Origin: Gordonia hankookensis
GTDB taxonomy: Bacteria > Actinomycetota > Actinomycetes > Mycobacteriales > Mycobacteriaceae
Reading direction: 5' to 3'
DNA length: 64,000 nt
Assembly: GCF_014673215.1 (NCBI RefSeq)
Contig: NZ_JACWMS010000005.1
Span: 310,001 to 374,000 of the forward strand
Part shown: positions 56,869-64,000 of the stretch, one piece after another
How the letters are laid out: each line of letters starts with the position of its first letter
Position numbering within the stretch: position 1 is the first letter of the stretch
Translations under genes and position numbers: made by a program
The notes under the pieces: model-generated
What the model was told of the DNA's origin: nothing
Seen by the model: the letters and a program-made list of their open reading frames with translations, nothing else
The model's database searches: none

Positions 56869-58215
56869 TCAACTGTGTAGCAGAAAGTGCTCGAACACCT
56901 TGGTCCCGAACACCACCGCCTCGACGGGTACACGCTCGTCCACACCGTGGAACAGTGCGGCGAAATCCAGCTCCGGCGGGAGTTGCAGTGGGGCGAAGCC
57001 GAAGCAACGGACGCCGAGCTTGGCGAACGCCTTCGCGTCGGTGCCGCCGGAGAGCATGTAAGGGACCGTCATACCCTGTGGATCATGCGCGAGGATCGCG
57101 TCGTTCATCGCGTCGACGAGATGGCCGTCGAAGGTCGTCTCATACGAATCGAGATGGGTGATCCACTCGCGGGTCACGTTGGGCCCGATGAGCTCGTCGA
57201 CCTCCTTCTCGAACGCCTCCTGGCGTCCGGGAAGTACGCGGCAGTCGACAACCGCCTCGGCCTTCTGCGGGATCACGTTGGCCTTGTAGCCGGCCTTGAG
57301 CATCGTCGGGTTCGCGGTGTCGCGCAGCGTTGCGCCGATGATGCGGGCCAGATTGCCGAGCTTGAACAAGGTCGTGTCGAGGTCGGGGGCGTCGGGGCTC
57401 AGATCCAGGCCGGTCTCGTCGGAGACCGTGGCCAGGAACTGGCTCACCGATTCGGTCATCACCAACGGAAAGGTGTGCCTGCCAAGGCGGGCAACCGCTT
57501 CCGCGACTTCGGTGACCGCGTTGTCGGAGTGCAGGAAGGACCCGTGTCCGGCCGTGGCATCGGCCGCCAGTCGCATCCACGACAGACCCTTCTCGGCGGT
57601 CTCCACGAGATAGAGGCGCCGCTGCGTGCCGTCGGGTCGATCAACGGTGAGAGAGAATCCGCCGACCTCGCCGACCGCCTCGGTGACACCCTCGAAGAGA
57701 TCGGGCCGGTTCTCGACCAGCCAGTGGGAACCCCAGGTGCCACCTGCCTCCTCGTCGGCGAGGAAGGCGAAGACGATCTCCCGCGGCGGCACGGTGCCGT
57801 CACGTTTGAACTGACGCGCGAGCGCCAGCGCCATGCCGACCATGTCCTTCATGTCGACAGCGCCGCGACCCCAGATGTACCCGTCCGAGACGGTCCCGGA
57901 GAAAGGGTGCACGCTCCAGTCTGCGGGTTCCGCGGGGACCACGTCGAGATGACCGTGCACGAGTAGTGCCCCGCGGTCGGAGTCGACCGGCCCCGGGAGT
58001 CGAGCGAAGATGTTGCCCCTGCCCGGTCGTCCGGACTCGACGTACTGGGTGGTGTACCCGACTTCCTCGAGGAGTTGCGCCACCCATTTGGCGCATTCCT
58101 CTTCGCCTTTGGTGGTGTCGGCCTCGCCGGTGTTGGTCGTGTCGAACCGGATGAGACGGCTCACGATGTCGACCACTTCGTCGACCGCACGATCGGCCAC
58201 AGGCTGGGAAGTCAC
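56869..58215 (-). CDS. M20 family metallopeptidase
   Basis: A 448-residue zinc-dependent peptidase or amidohydrolase of the M20/M25/M40 family. Metal ligands and catalytic residues are visible in LLVHGHLDVVPAEP (His, Asp), YIWGRGAVDMKDMVG (Asp), AFLADEEAGGTWGSHW (Glu-Glu) and the late YMLSGGTDAKAF; a dimerisation domain lies in between. The substrate (a dipeptide or acylated amino acid) is unknown. The GTG has a GGAG ribosome-binding site. It is next to the PEBP gene, as in mycobacteria (Rv2141c, recalled). Confidence 0.92.
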   Translation of the reverse strand: MTSQPVADRAVDEVVDIVSRLIRFDTTNTGEADTTKGEEECAKWVAQLLEEVGYTTQYVESGRPGRGNIFARLPGPVDSDRGALLVHGHLDVVPAEPADWSVHPFSGTVSDGYIWGRGAVDMKDMVGMALALARQFKRDGTVPPREIVFAFLADEEAGGTWGSHWLVENRPDLFEGVTEAVGEVGGFSLTVDRPDGTQRRLYLVETAEKGLSWMRLAADATAGHGSFLHSDNAVTEVAEAVARLGRHTFPLVMTESVSQFLATVSDETGLDLSPDAPDLDTTLFKLGNLARIIGATLRDTANPTMLKAGYKANVIPQKAEAVVDCRVLPGRQEAFEKEVDELIGPNVTREWITHLDSYETTFDGHLVDAMNDAILAHDPQGMTVPYMLSGGTDAKAFAKLGVRCFGFAPLQLPPELDFAALFHGVDERVPVEAVVFGTKVFEHFLLHS

Positions 58216-58233
58216 CCCTCACTCCTACGGGAT

Positions 58234-58263
58234 TTGGGATACACGGGCAACCTCGGTTAGGGT
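58234..58263 (+). promoter_or_regulatory. tRNA-Leu promoter
   Basis: TTGGGA (58234-58239) and TAGGGT (58258-58263) are separated by 18 bp and lie 20 bp before the mature tRNA, a near-standard sigma-A type promoter with a recognisable -35. Confidence 0.6.
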
Positions 58264-58282
58264 TATGCCCGCGCTACGAGAG

Positions 58283-58371
58283 GTCCGAGTGGCGGAATGG
58301 CAGACGCGCTAGCTTGAGGTGCTAGTGCCCTATTAACGGGCGTGGGGGTTCAAGTCCCCCCTCGGACACCA
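58283..58371 (+). tRNA. leuT: tRNA-Leu (anticodon GAG)
   Basis: A class II tRNA. The acceptor stem pairs gtccgag (58283-58289) with ctcggac (58361-58367), followed by A and an encoded CCA. The anticodon stem ctagc/gctag encloses the loop ttgaggt, giving anticodon GAG, which reads CUC and CUU leucine codons. The T-arm ggggttcaagtcccc is standard, and there is a long variable arm around tgccctattaacgggcg. The gene symbol is provisional. Confidence 0.95.
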
Positions 58372-58408
58372 CCTTCGGGATGATCACGGTCATCCTATTC
58401 GCGATTCA

Positions 58409-58436
58409 CCCCGGCCACGGCCGGGGTTTTCTTTTT
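58409..58436 (+). terminator. Rho-independent terminator after tRNA-Leu
   Basis: Stem ccccggc/gccgggg with loop cacg, followed at once by ttttcttttt. It is the only classical hairpin-plus-T-tract terminator I found in the window, and lies about 38 bp after the tRNA. Confidence 0.9.
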
Positions 58437-58554
58437 CCCGTCGACCGCAACCGGAGATCGGTCGCGCCCACTGATGAGAATGCCATTTTCATATTCGGAA
58501 ACGTCGAGTACGATCACGAAGAATCCATTGTCCGACGATGCCGGAGGAAAGACC

Positions 58555-58968
58555 ATGCCCAAGGCGCTGGCGCCAGAGATCTCCACCTGGCCCGACAAGG
58601 ACGCGCAGCTGATCGGCACGAGGTGCGCCGTGTGCGAGTTCACCACCTTCCCCGCCCAGGACAACTGTCCCAAATGCAGTTCGGGTGACACCTCGGATGT
58701 CCTCCTCCCCCGGACCGGCACCCTGGTCGCCTGGACCGTCCAGGGATTTCCTCCCGGCGCTCCCTACATCGGTGCCACCGGCGACGACTTCGTCCCGTTC
58801 GGCGTCGGTCTGGTGCAGCTCGACGACGTGGTGCGCGTGGAGGGTCGGCTCACCGAGAACGACCCGGCCAAGTTGCAGTTCGGACAGGCCGTGGAACTCA
58901 CGATGATCCCGCTCGCCACCGACGCCGACGGCGACGAGATCTACACCTTCGCCTTCGCCCCGGCCTGA
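58555..58968 (+). CDS. DUF35 OB-fold / zinc-ribbon acyl-CoA-associated protein
   Basis: A 137-residue protein of the DUF35 family. The N-terminal rubredoxin-like zinc ribbon has CAVC and CPKC knuckles (about residues 25-43). The C-terminal OB fold contains GTLVAWTVQGFPPGAPYIG, VPFGVGLVQLDDVVRVEGRL and a strand-rich end. DUF35 proteins partner with thiolase-like enzymes and bind the CoA moiety, as in the steroid side-chain enzymes ChsH2-Ltp2. The partner is surely the next gene, 19 bp downstream. The ATG at 58555 has a GGAGGA ribosome-binding site; the frame open from 58474 is an alternative. Confidence 0.9.
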   Translation: MPKALAPEISTWPDKDAQLIGTRCAVCEFTTFPAQDNCPKCSSGDTSDVLLPRTGTLVAWTVQGFPPGAPYIGATGDDFVPFGVGLVQLDDVVRVEGRLTENDPAKLQFGQAVELTMIPLATDADGDEIYTFAFAPA

Positions 58969-58987
58969 CTCCACGAGAGGAACCCCC

Positions 58988-60133
58988 ATGACCAACGACG
59001 TAGCCATCATCGGCGTCGGCCTTCATCCCTTCGGTCGCTTCGACAAGACCGCCATGCAGATGGGCGCCGAGGCCATCCAGCTCGCTCTCGGCGATGCCGG
59101 TGTCGAGTGGAAGGACATCCAATTCGGCTTCGGCGGAAGCTATGAGATCTCGAATCCGGATGCCGTCACCCGCCTGGTCGGTCTGACCGGGATCACCTTC
59201 ACCAACGTGTTCAACGCGTGCGCAACGTCGGCCAGTGCCATCCAGCAGACCGCCGACACCATCCGCCTCGGCACCTACGACATCGGGATCGCGGTCGGCA
59301 TGGACAAGCATCCGCGCGGGGCGTTCACCGACAACCCGGCCAAGCTGGCCCTGCCCCAGTGGTACGCGCAGAACGGGCAGTTCCTGACCACCAAGTTCTT
59401 CGGGATGAAGGCCAACCGCTACATCCACGATCACAACATCTCCCAGGCCACCCTCGCCGAGGTCGCGGCCAAGAACTTCCGCAACGGCGAGCGGAATCCG
59501 AACGCGTTCCGACGCACCCCGATCCCCGCCGACCAGATCCTGAATTCGGCGATGGTCAACTACCCGCTGACGCAGTACATGTTCTGCTCGCCCGACGAGG
59601 GCGCGGCGGCGGTGATCATGTGTCGCGGGGACATCGCGCACAAGTTCACCGACAAACCGGTGTTCTTGCGTGCCAGTGAGATCCGTACACGTCGGTACGG
59701 CGCCTATGAGGTGCACGCCACCTCCGCACCGATCGAGGAGGACGTGTCGCCGACCGTCTACGCCGCACGCGCGGCCTACGAGCGGGCCGGTATCGGGCCC
59801 GAGGACGTCGACATCGCCCAGTTGCAGGACACCGACGCAGGTGCCGAGATCATCCACATGGCCGAGACCGGTCTGTGCAAAGACGGGGAACAGGAGCAGT
59901 TGCTCGCCGACGGAGCCACCGAGATCACCGGCTCGATCCCGGTCAACACCGACGGCGGGCTGATCGCCAACGGTGAGCCGATCGGCGCGTCCGGGCTCCG
60001 CCAGATGCACGAACTCGTGCGTCAGCTGCGCGGCGAAGCCGGTGACCGACAGGTGCCCGGGTCACCCAGGGTCGGGCTGGCACAGGTCTATGGCGCCCCG
60101 GGCACCGCCTCGGCCACGATCGTCTCGCTCTGA
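58988..60133 (+). CDS. Thiolase-like lipid-transfer protein (SCP-x/Ltp type)
   Basis: A 381-residue thiolase-fold enzyme of the SCP-x thiolase-like/Ltp group. The N-terminal FNACATSASAIQQTADTIRLGTYDIGIAVGMDK carries the nucleophile-position Cys (about residue 77). Later landmarks are MVNYPLTQYMFCSPDEGAAAVIMC, ADVDIAQLQDTDAGAEIIHMAETGLC-like sequence, VNTDGGLIANGEPIGASGLRQMHELVRQLRGEAG and GLAQVYGAPGTASATIV. Members cleave or condense acyl-CoA or aldol-type steroid side chains; the actual substrate here is unknown. It forms a two-gene operon with the DUF35 protein. Confidence 0.9.
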   Translation: MTNDVAIIGVGLHPFGRFDKTAMQMGAEAIQLALGDAGVEWKDIQFGFGGSYEISNPDAVTRLVGLTGITFTNVFNACATSASAIQQTADTIRLGTYDIGIAVGMDKHPRGAFTDNPAKLALPQWYAQNGQFLTTKFFGMKANRYIHDHNISQATLAEVAAKNFRNGERNPNAFRRTPIPADQILNSAMVNYPLTQYMFCSPDEGAAAVIMCRGDIAHKFTDKPVFLRASEIRTRRYGAYEVHATSAPIEEDVSPTVYAARAAYERAGIGPEDVDIAQLQDTDAGAEIIHMAETGLCKDGEQEQLLADGATEITGSIPVNTDGGLIANGEPIGASGLRQMHELVRQLRGEAGDRQVPGSPRVGLAQVYGAPGTASATIVSL

Positions 60134-60155
60134 GGTCTCTGGCGCGGACAGTCCT

Positions 60156-61091
60156 TCATCGACCTGCCGTCATCGCAGCCATCCCGTTGCGATACGGCAG
60201 GTCGATGTCGTTCGCGTCGTAGGCGCGCAAGATCGCGCGGCGGATACGGCGCTGCAGAGACCACTGTGCGTTCGGCTTCGTCTTCAGCGTCATCCGCAGA
60301 ACGACCATGTCGGGTGCGACCTCCTGGATGCCGAGCATCTCGGGGGCGCCCAGCACATCGGCGGCCGCCGACTCGTCGGCCAGTACCTCGTTGGCCGCCT
60401 CGAGCGCGACCTCCTGGGCACGATCGAGATCGGCGGTCAGGGCGACCGGCACCTCGACCCGAGCCACCGCGTACTCCTGGCTCATGTTGCCGACCCGGGC
60501 GATCTCACCGTTGCGGACGTACCAGAGCGTGCCGTCGAGGTCGCGCACCGTGGTGATGCGCAGACCCACCGACTCGACCTCGCCGATGGCCTCGCCGAGG
60601 TCGACGATGTCGCCGACCCCGTATTGATCCTCGAGCAGCATGAACACACCGGACACGAAGTCCTTGACCAGGTTCTGCGCACCGAAACCGATGGCCAGGC
60701 CGACGACACCGGCCGACGCGATGAACGGCGCGATGTTGACCCCGAGGACGCTCAGGATCGACAGCACGACCCACACCAGCAGAATGATCGACACCGTCGA
60801 CTTGAGGACGGATCCGATCGTCTTCGCCCGCTGGGCCCTGCGCTCGGCAACCGCGGGGTTACGCGCGGCGGCGGGAGTCTTTTCCCGCAGGTGACGCAGC
60901 AATGCGGGCTTCCGCTGATCCGGGTTTCCGGAATCGGTCTTGGGTCGCCTGGTGGCCCGATCGATCGCACGGTGCAGCAAGTACCGCACGATCAGCGCGA
61001 CCACGATGTATGTCACGATGCGGATCGGGGTCTCGATGATCCACTCGCGGTTTGTCTCCGTCCATTCGAAGGCGAGGGTTTGAGCTGTCAT
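60156..61091 (-). CDS. Mechanosensitive ion channel family protein (MscS)
   Basis: A 311-residue small-conductance mechanosensitive channel that releases solutes on hypo-osmotic shock. Membrane segments lie at about residues 25-42, 88-108 and 112-132. The pore helix is GVNIAPFIASAGVVGLAIGFGAQNLVKDFVSGVFMLLEDQYGVGDIVDLGEAIGEVESVGLRITTVRDLDGTLWYVRNGEI, followed by the cytoplasmic beta and alpha/beta domains. I choose ATG 61091 because TACGGT lies seven bases before it; an ATG at 61121 is in frame. It is convergent with the thiolase gene. Confidence 0.92.
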   Translation of the reverse strand: MTAQTLAFEWTETNREWIIETPIRIVTYIVVALIVRYLLHRAIDRATRRPKTDSGNPDQRKPALLRHLREKTPAAARNPAVAERRAQRAKTIGSVLKSTVSIILLVWVVLSILSVLGVNIAPFIASAGVVGLAIGFGAQNLVKDFVSGVFMLLEDQYGVGDIVDLGEAIGEVESVGLRITTVRDLDGTLWYVRNGEIARVGNMSQEYAVARVEVPVALTADLDRAQEVALEAANEVLADESAAADVLGAPEMLGIQEVAPDMVVLRMTLKTKPNAQWSLQRRIRRAILRAYDANDIDLPYRNGMAAMTAGR

Positions 61092-61098
61092 GGTGACG

Positions 61099-61104
61099 AC
61101 CGTA
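61099..61104 (-). promoter_or_regulatory. Leaderless -10 (TACGGT) of the MscS gene
   Basis: TACGGT on the minus strand with seven bases to the ATG at 61091. Confidence 0.5.
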
Positions 61105-61162
61105 CGGATGTGATCGGTCATGTCCAGTCGGGACCGCGGTCAACTGGAGCGTCGGGCGGACA

Positions 61163-61229
61163 GTGCGTCGAATCTCACGGTGCGTCGATCTCGTGGTGCG
61201 TCTGATCTCATGGTGCGTCTGATCTCATG
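61163..61229. repeat. Four tandem 17-bp repeats upstream of the nucleoside hydrolase gene
   Basis: Units at 61163-61179, 61180-61195 (one base short), 61196-61212 and 61213-61229. The last two are identical (gtgcgtctgatctcatg); the first two differ by a few substitutions. The array ends 20 bp before the GTG at 61250, so it occupies the promoter region. It lies between divergent MscS and nucleoside hydrolase genes and matches no coding frame that continues. Confidence 0.85.
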
Positions 61230-61249
61230 GTCCGGTCCACAATGGAACG

Positions 61250-62308
61250 GTGACCCGCCTCATCCTCGACTGTGACACCGGCATAGACGACTCGCTCGCT
61301 CTCCTCTATCTCCTCGGCCGACGCGATGTAGACCTGGTCGGCATCGTGTCGACGGCGGGCAATGTGCCCGTCGACGTCGTGACCGCCAACAACCTGGCGT
61401 GGCTCGAGTTGTGCGGACGCACCGACATCCCGGTGCACACCGGCTCGCCGGTACCACTCGTGGCCGAATTGATGACCACCGAGGACACCCACGGTCCGCT
61501 CGGCATCGGGTACGCCGAGCTCCCACCTGCCACCCAACCGGCCAGTCGGGTCGACGCCGCCGATGCCTGGATCGAGGCGGCGACGGCACACCCCGGGGAA
61601 CTGATCGGACTGGTGACCGGGCCGTTGACGTCCCTGGCGACCGCGCTCCGGCGTGATCCCGCACTCCCCACCCGCCTGGCCCGACTCGTGATCATGGGCG
61701 GTGCGTTCCACGTGCACGGGAACACCACGCCGACCTCGGAGTGGAACGTCGCAGTGGATCCCGAAGCCGCCGCCGAGGTGTTCGCCGCGTTCGGGCGCGA
61801 CGGTACGGAACCACCCATCGTCTGCCCCCTCGACCTCACCGAGTCGGTGGCGATGACGCCCGATCACCTCGTGCGGCTCGCCGCGACGGCAGGCAGCAGC
61901 CCCGTCGAGTGCCCCGATCCCAGCGACGAGGCAGGGCTGCGGTCGGTGTCCGACAATGCGCTGATCCGGCATCTGATGGACGCGCTGCGTTTCTACCTCG
62001 AGTTCCATCACACCCACGACGAGGGCTACATCGCCCATCTCCACGACCCGTTCGCGGCCATGGTCGCACTGGCGCCCGACATCGTGACGACGATCCCCGC
62101 GCGTGTCGACGTCGAGCTGATCGGGCATCACACGCGCGGGATGACCATCGCAGACGAACGATCGATGACCGGGGAACCCAATGCGCGGATCGCCACCGCG
62201 ACCGATGTCGACGCAGTGTTCGACGACCTGATCGACACCGTCGGATCCTATGCGAGATCATATGCACCATCGGACAATTCGGGCAGCGGGATCGACGCGC
62301 GAACGTGA
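61250..62308 (+). CDS. Nucleoside hydrolase (inosine-uridine preferring type)
   Basis: A 352-residue N-ribohydrolase that splits nucleosides into base and ribose. The calcium-binding motif is RLILDCDTGIDDSLALLYLL (Asp at about residues 7, 9, 14 and 15). Other conserved parts are GNVPVDVVTANNLAWLE, MGGAFHVHGNTTPTSEWNVAVDPEAAAEVF and a late HDPFAAMVALAPDIV. Length is slightly above the usual 310-330. The GTG lies six bases after CACAAT, a possible weak -10. A set of 17-bp tandem repeats precedes it. Confidence 0.93.
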   Translation: MTRLILDCDTGIDDSLALLYLLGRRDVDLVGIVSTAGNVPVDVVTANNLAWLELCGRTDIPVHTGSPVPLVAELMTTEDTHGPLGIGYAELPPATQPASRVDAADAWIEAATAHPGELIGLVTGPLTSLATALRRDPALPTRLARLVIMGGAFHVHGNTTPTSEWNVAVDPEAAAEVFAAFGRDGTEPPIVCPLDLTESVAMTPDHLVRLAATAGSSPVECPDPSDEAGLRSVSDNALIRHLMDALRFYLEFHHTHDEGYIAHLHDPFAAMVALAPDIVTTIPARVDVELIGHHTRGMTIADERSMTGEPNARIATATDVDAVFDDLIDTVGSYARSYAPSDNSGSGIDART

Positions 62309-62335
62309 ACGCCTGCGTGCCGGGAACCACAGGCG

Positions 62336-62341
62336 TAGCGT
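62336..62341 (+). promoter_or_regulatory. Leaderless -10 (TAGCGT) of the LLM oxidoreductase gene
   Basis: TAGCGT, six bases, then the GTG at 62348. Confidence 0.55.
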
Positions 62342-62347
62342 CGTGAT

Positions 62348-63301
62348 GTGACCAGACTCGGCTACCAGATCCCCAACTTCACCTATCCCGACGTCACCGC
62401 AGATCGCCTCTTCCCCACCGTCGTCGCCCAAGCCGTCGAGGCCGAGGACTCCGGATTCGACACCGTGCTGGTGATGGATCACTTCTACCAGCTTCCCATC
62501 CTCGGCACTCCCGACGAACCGATGATCGAGTGCTACACCCTGCTCTCGGCCCTCGCCCAGCACACGTCGAGGGTCAGGCTGTCGGCACTCGTGACGGGCA
62601 ACACGTATCGCCACCCGACACTCCTCGCCAAGACGGTCACGGCACTCGACGTGGTCTCGGGTGGGCGCGCCCAGTTGGGTATCGGCGCCGGCTGGTTCGA
62701 ACTCGAGCACGACTCACTGGGCTACGAGTTCGGCACCTTCACCGATCGATTCGAGAAACTCGAGGAATCGCTGCAGATCGTCCTCGGCATGCTCGAAGGG
62801 AACACACCGAGCCTTGACGGCACCTGGTATCAGGTCCGTGAGGCGCTCAATGTGCCTGCGCCACTGTCGAAGATCCCGGTCATGATCGGCGGCGGCGGCG
62901 AGCGCAAGACACTACGCATGGTTGCCCAGTACGCCGACGAATCGAATCTCATCTGCGCGTTCGAGGACATCGGCCGCAAGCTGGATGCCCTGTCCGGGCA
63001 CTGTGACCGCCTGGGCCGCAACCGCTCCGAGATCACCGTCAGCCTGCAGACGTCGGCATGTATCGCGCCGACGCACGACGAGGCCGTCGCCGAATTCGAG
63101 TCGTATCTCGAGCGGAATCCTGCTGCCGAAGTGCGCAGGGCGAACACCATCGTGGGCGACCCGGACGAGGTGGGTGCCCGGTTCTCGGAGCTCCTCGCGA
63201 CCGGCGTGGACGGCATCACCGTCAACGCTCCTGCCAATGGCCATGTGCCGGGGCGGGTGTCGCTGTTGGGCTCGACCCTCGCCCCGCTGATCAGCGGCTA
63301 G
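62348..63301 (+). CDS. LLM class F420-dependent oxidoreductase
   Basis: A 317-residue TIM-barrel enzyme of the luciferase-like monooxygenase superfamily, F420-dependent subclass. Characteristic stretches are [104 protein letters not shown] and [27 protein letters not shown]. It likely uses F420 as cofactor (family knowledge); the substrate is unknown. Its stop codon shares the CTAG tetramer with the stop of a small minus-strand frame. Confidence 0.9.
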   Translation: MTRLGYQIPNFTYPDVTADRLFPTVVAQAVEAEDSGFDTVLVMDHFYQLPILGTPDEPMIECYTLLSALAQHTSRVRLSALVTGNTYRHPTLLAKTVTALDVVSGGRAQLGIGAGWFELEHDSLGYEFGTFTDRFEKLEESLQIVLGMLEGNTPSLDGTWYQVREALNVPAPLSKIPVMIGGGGERKTLRMVAQYADESNLICAFEDIGRKLDALSGHCDRLGRNRSEITVSLQTSACIAPTHDEAVAEFESYLERNPAAEVRRANTIVGDPDEVGARFSELLATGVDGITVNAPANGHVPGRVSLLGSTLAPLISG

Positions 63302-63417
63302 TTCAGCTCGGGCGTCGTCTCGTGCACGGTGCCGCGGGTCGGCCGGCCGGGCTTCGCCCCGACCAGCCCGTGGTCGTCGACGATCACCCGAAGGATCTCA
63401 CCGGACCAGATGGCCAC
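63298..63417 (-). CDS. Possible small ORF downstream of the aryl carrier gene
   Basis: 39 codons starting at GTG, with sequence [39 protein letters not shown]. It has good actinobacterial codon usage and follows the aryl carrier gene after 10 bp, but no ribosome-binding site is visible and I recognise no family. It could be a small peptide of the siderophore operon, a decayed gene end, or chance. The frame is open upstream, but only as antisense/other-frame sequence of the carrier gene. Confidence 0.25.
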   Translation of the reverse strand: MAIWSGEILRVIVDDHGLVGAKPGRPTRGTVHETTPELN

Positions 63418-63427
63418 AGTGGAGGGG

Positions 63428-63721
63428 TCATCTGTGCACCTCCTCGGTGGCGCCGGCCGCCGAAGCCGCGTTCGGCGCCGGGTCCGCCGCGAGCTCACGA
63501 ACCCATGTGCCGACGATCGGATCCGATGCCAATGCCACCAGATCGGCCTTGACTGCTCCGGCAGCCCGCCAGCGTTCGACCAGTGACATGAGCCGGATCG
63601 AATCGAGACCGATGTCGAGGACATTGGTGTCGTCGCCGATCTCCTCGACAGGTATCTGCAGGATCTCAGCGATGTCCCCGATGATCCCTTCCCTGCTGAG
63701 TGTCGAACGATTGGTCGCCAT
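63428..63721 (-). CDS. Aryl carrier protein (stand-alone, siderophore type)
   Basis: A 97-residue carrier domain of the aryl carrier type. The phosphopantetheine site is [18 protein letters not shown], whose Ser (about residue 41) should carry the cofactor arm. The GLDSIRLM motif resembles the aryl carrier domain of EntB/DhbB and MbtB, which hold 2,3-dihydroxybenzoate or salicylate. The gene lies just downstream of an aryl-AMP ligase gene, which would load it. The C-terminal 20 residues are Ala/Pro-rich. An AGGAG ribosome-binding site precedes the ATG. Confidence 0.85.
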   Translation of the reverse strand: MATNRSTLSREGIIGDIAEILQIPVEEIGDDTNVLDIGLDSIRLMSLVERWRAAGAVKADLVALASDPIVGTWVRELAADPAPNAASAAGATEEVHR

Positions 63722-63871
63722 AGGCTGATCTCCTCATCTCCGCCATCGCCGGGATGGCCTCTGTTCCGGGTCATCGCAGATCTCGCACGGCGGGTGCCGA
63801 ACGCTGCCGAAGACGTCGACAATGCTTGGGCCGACCTCTTTTCGGGTGCGGTCGGCGTGCGCCGGGAACCC

Positions 63872-64000
63872 CTATCCGGCGAGAATGGCACGCAGCTTCT
63901 TGCGGCTCACCTTGCCCACCCCGGTCTCCGGGAACTCCTCCACCACCTTGACCGAGTCCGGCAGTTTCCATTCGGCGAGGCCCGCGTCGCGGACAAATCG
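63872..64000 (-). CDS. 3' end of an aryl-AMP ligase (DhbE/EntE/MbtA-like)
   Basis: The last 42 codons of a larger gene that enters from beyond the window. The sequence FVRDAGLAEWKLPDSVKVVEEFPETGVGKVSRKKLRAILAG is the C-terminal subdomain of an adenylate-forming enzyme, with the catalytic lysine in GKVSRKKLR. Its next neighbour is a stand-alone aryl carrier gene, so a 2,3-dihydroxybenzoate or salicylate adenylating enzyme of a siderophore pathway is the best reading. Another acyl-AMP ligase cannot be excluded from this fragment alone. A 150-bp gap without a gene separates it from the carrier gene. Confidence 0.75.
   Translation of the reverse strand, partial: RFVRDAGLAEWKLPDSVKVVEEFPETGVGKVSRKKLRAILAG

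Noticed and set aside
58283-58371. tRNA-Leu as an attachment site of an integrated element
   Set aside because: No integrase gene and no direct repeat of the tRNA 3' end were seen nearby; the gene is followed by an ordinary terminator.
61163-61229. Possible CRISPR array
   Set aside because: The 17-bp units are directly tandem with no spacers and no cas genes are present.

Overview
The window is high-GC DNA from a member of the Mycobacteriales, most likely Gordonia or a close relative. The evidence is a complete Pup-proteasome locus, mycothiol synthesis (mshC), coenzyme F420-type oxidoreductases, mycobacterial-style Tat and HelY genes, and a gene order that I recall as closely matching the M. 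tuberculosis stretch from lnt through cobN-cobL, pepE, helY, tatC/A, the proteasome genes, hisG/E, metH and mshC to pyrD. The genus is an inference; no rRNA gene is present.

Layout. 1-3.1 kb: the lnt 5' end, an amidohydrolase and fxsA, all on the minus strand. 3.2-14.0 kb: aerobic cobalamin (B12) genes. cobN on the minus strand has its own cobalamin riboswitch and diverges from cobG-cobH-cobIJ. These converge on a coupled SDR-cobL-cobM-cobK operon. 14.0-18 kb: an F420-dependent biliverdin-reductase-like protein, a Xaa-Pro peptidase, a 5'-3' exonuclease, a small monooxygenase and a DUF4333 membrane protein. 18.1-29.3 kb: a minus-strand series dop, pup-prcB-prcA, pafA, pafB-pafC, tatA, tatC-helY. 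29.3-34.1 kb: glgP on the plus strand separates dop from the proteasomal ATPase gene arc/mpa. 34.1-43.9 kb: trmI, a RecB-like nuclease, a thioesterase, hisG/hisE, HAD phosphatase, an XRE regulator with a divergent alpha/beta hydrolase, a GT-C membrane glycosyltransferase with a glycine-rich insert, and a MarR-MFS efflux pair. 43.9-56.8 kb: metH, PAC2, a small unknown protein, mshC, three conserved actinobacterial genes, uppP, lppL, DUF5703, pyrD and a PEBP protein. 56.9-64 kb: an M20 peptidase, tRNA-Leu(GAG), a DUF35/thiolase pair, MscS, nucleoside hydrolase, an LLM oxidoreductase, and the edge of a catechol/salicylate siderophore locus (aryl carrier protein and the 3' end of an aryl-AMP ligase).

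How the genes work together. Pup is tagged, deamidated, ligated and degraded by the products of dop, pafA, arc, prcA and prcB; PafBC is the DNA-damage regulator encoded beside pafA. The cob genes supply corrin for the B12-dependent MetH, also encoded here. Many genes have a TANNNT -10 hexamer 6-7 nt before an ATG/GTG start, the signature of leaderless transcripts; I used it to choose several starts.

No insertion sequence, prophage, CRISPR array or clearly foreign segment was seen. I found no convincing novel multi-gene system. The best leads are small regulatory structures: helically phased repeats and a hairpin before arc, palindromic operators at the XRE and MarR genes, and 17-bp tandem repeats before the nucleoside hydrolase gene. 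Unusual coding features include the Gly-rich insert and a 100-bp tail-to-tail gene overlap.
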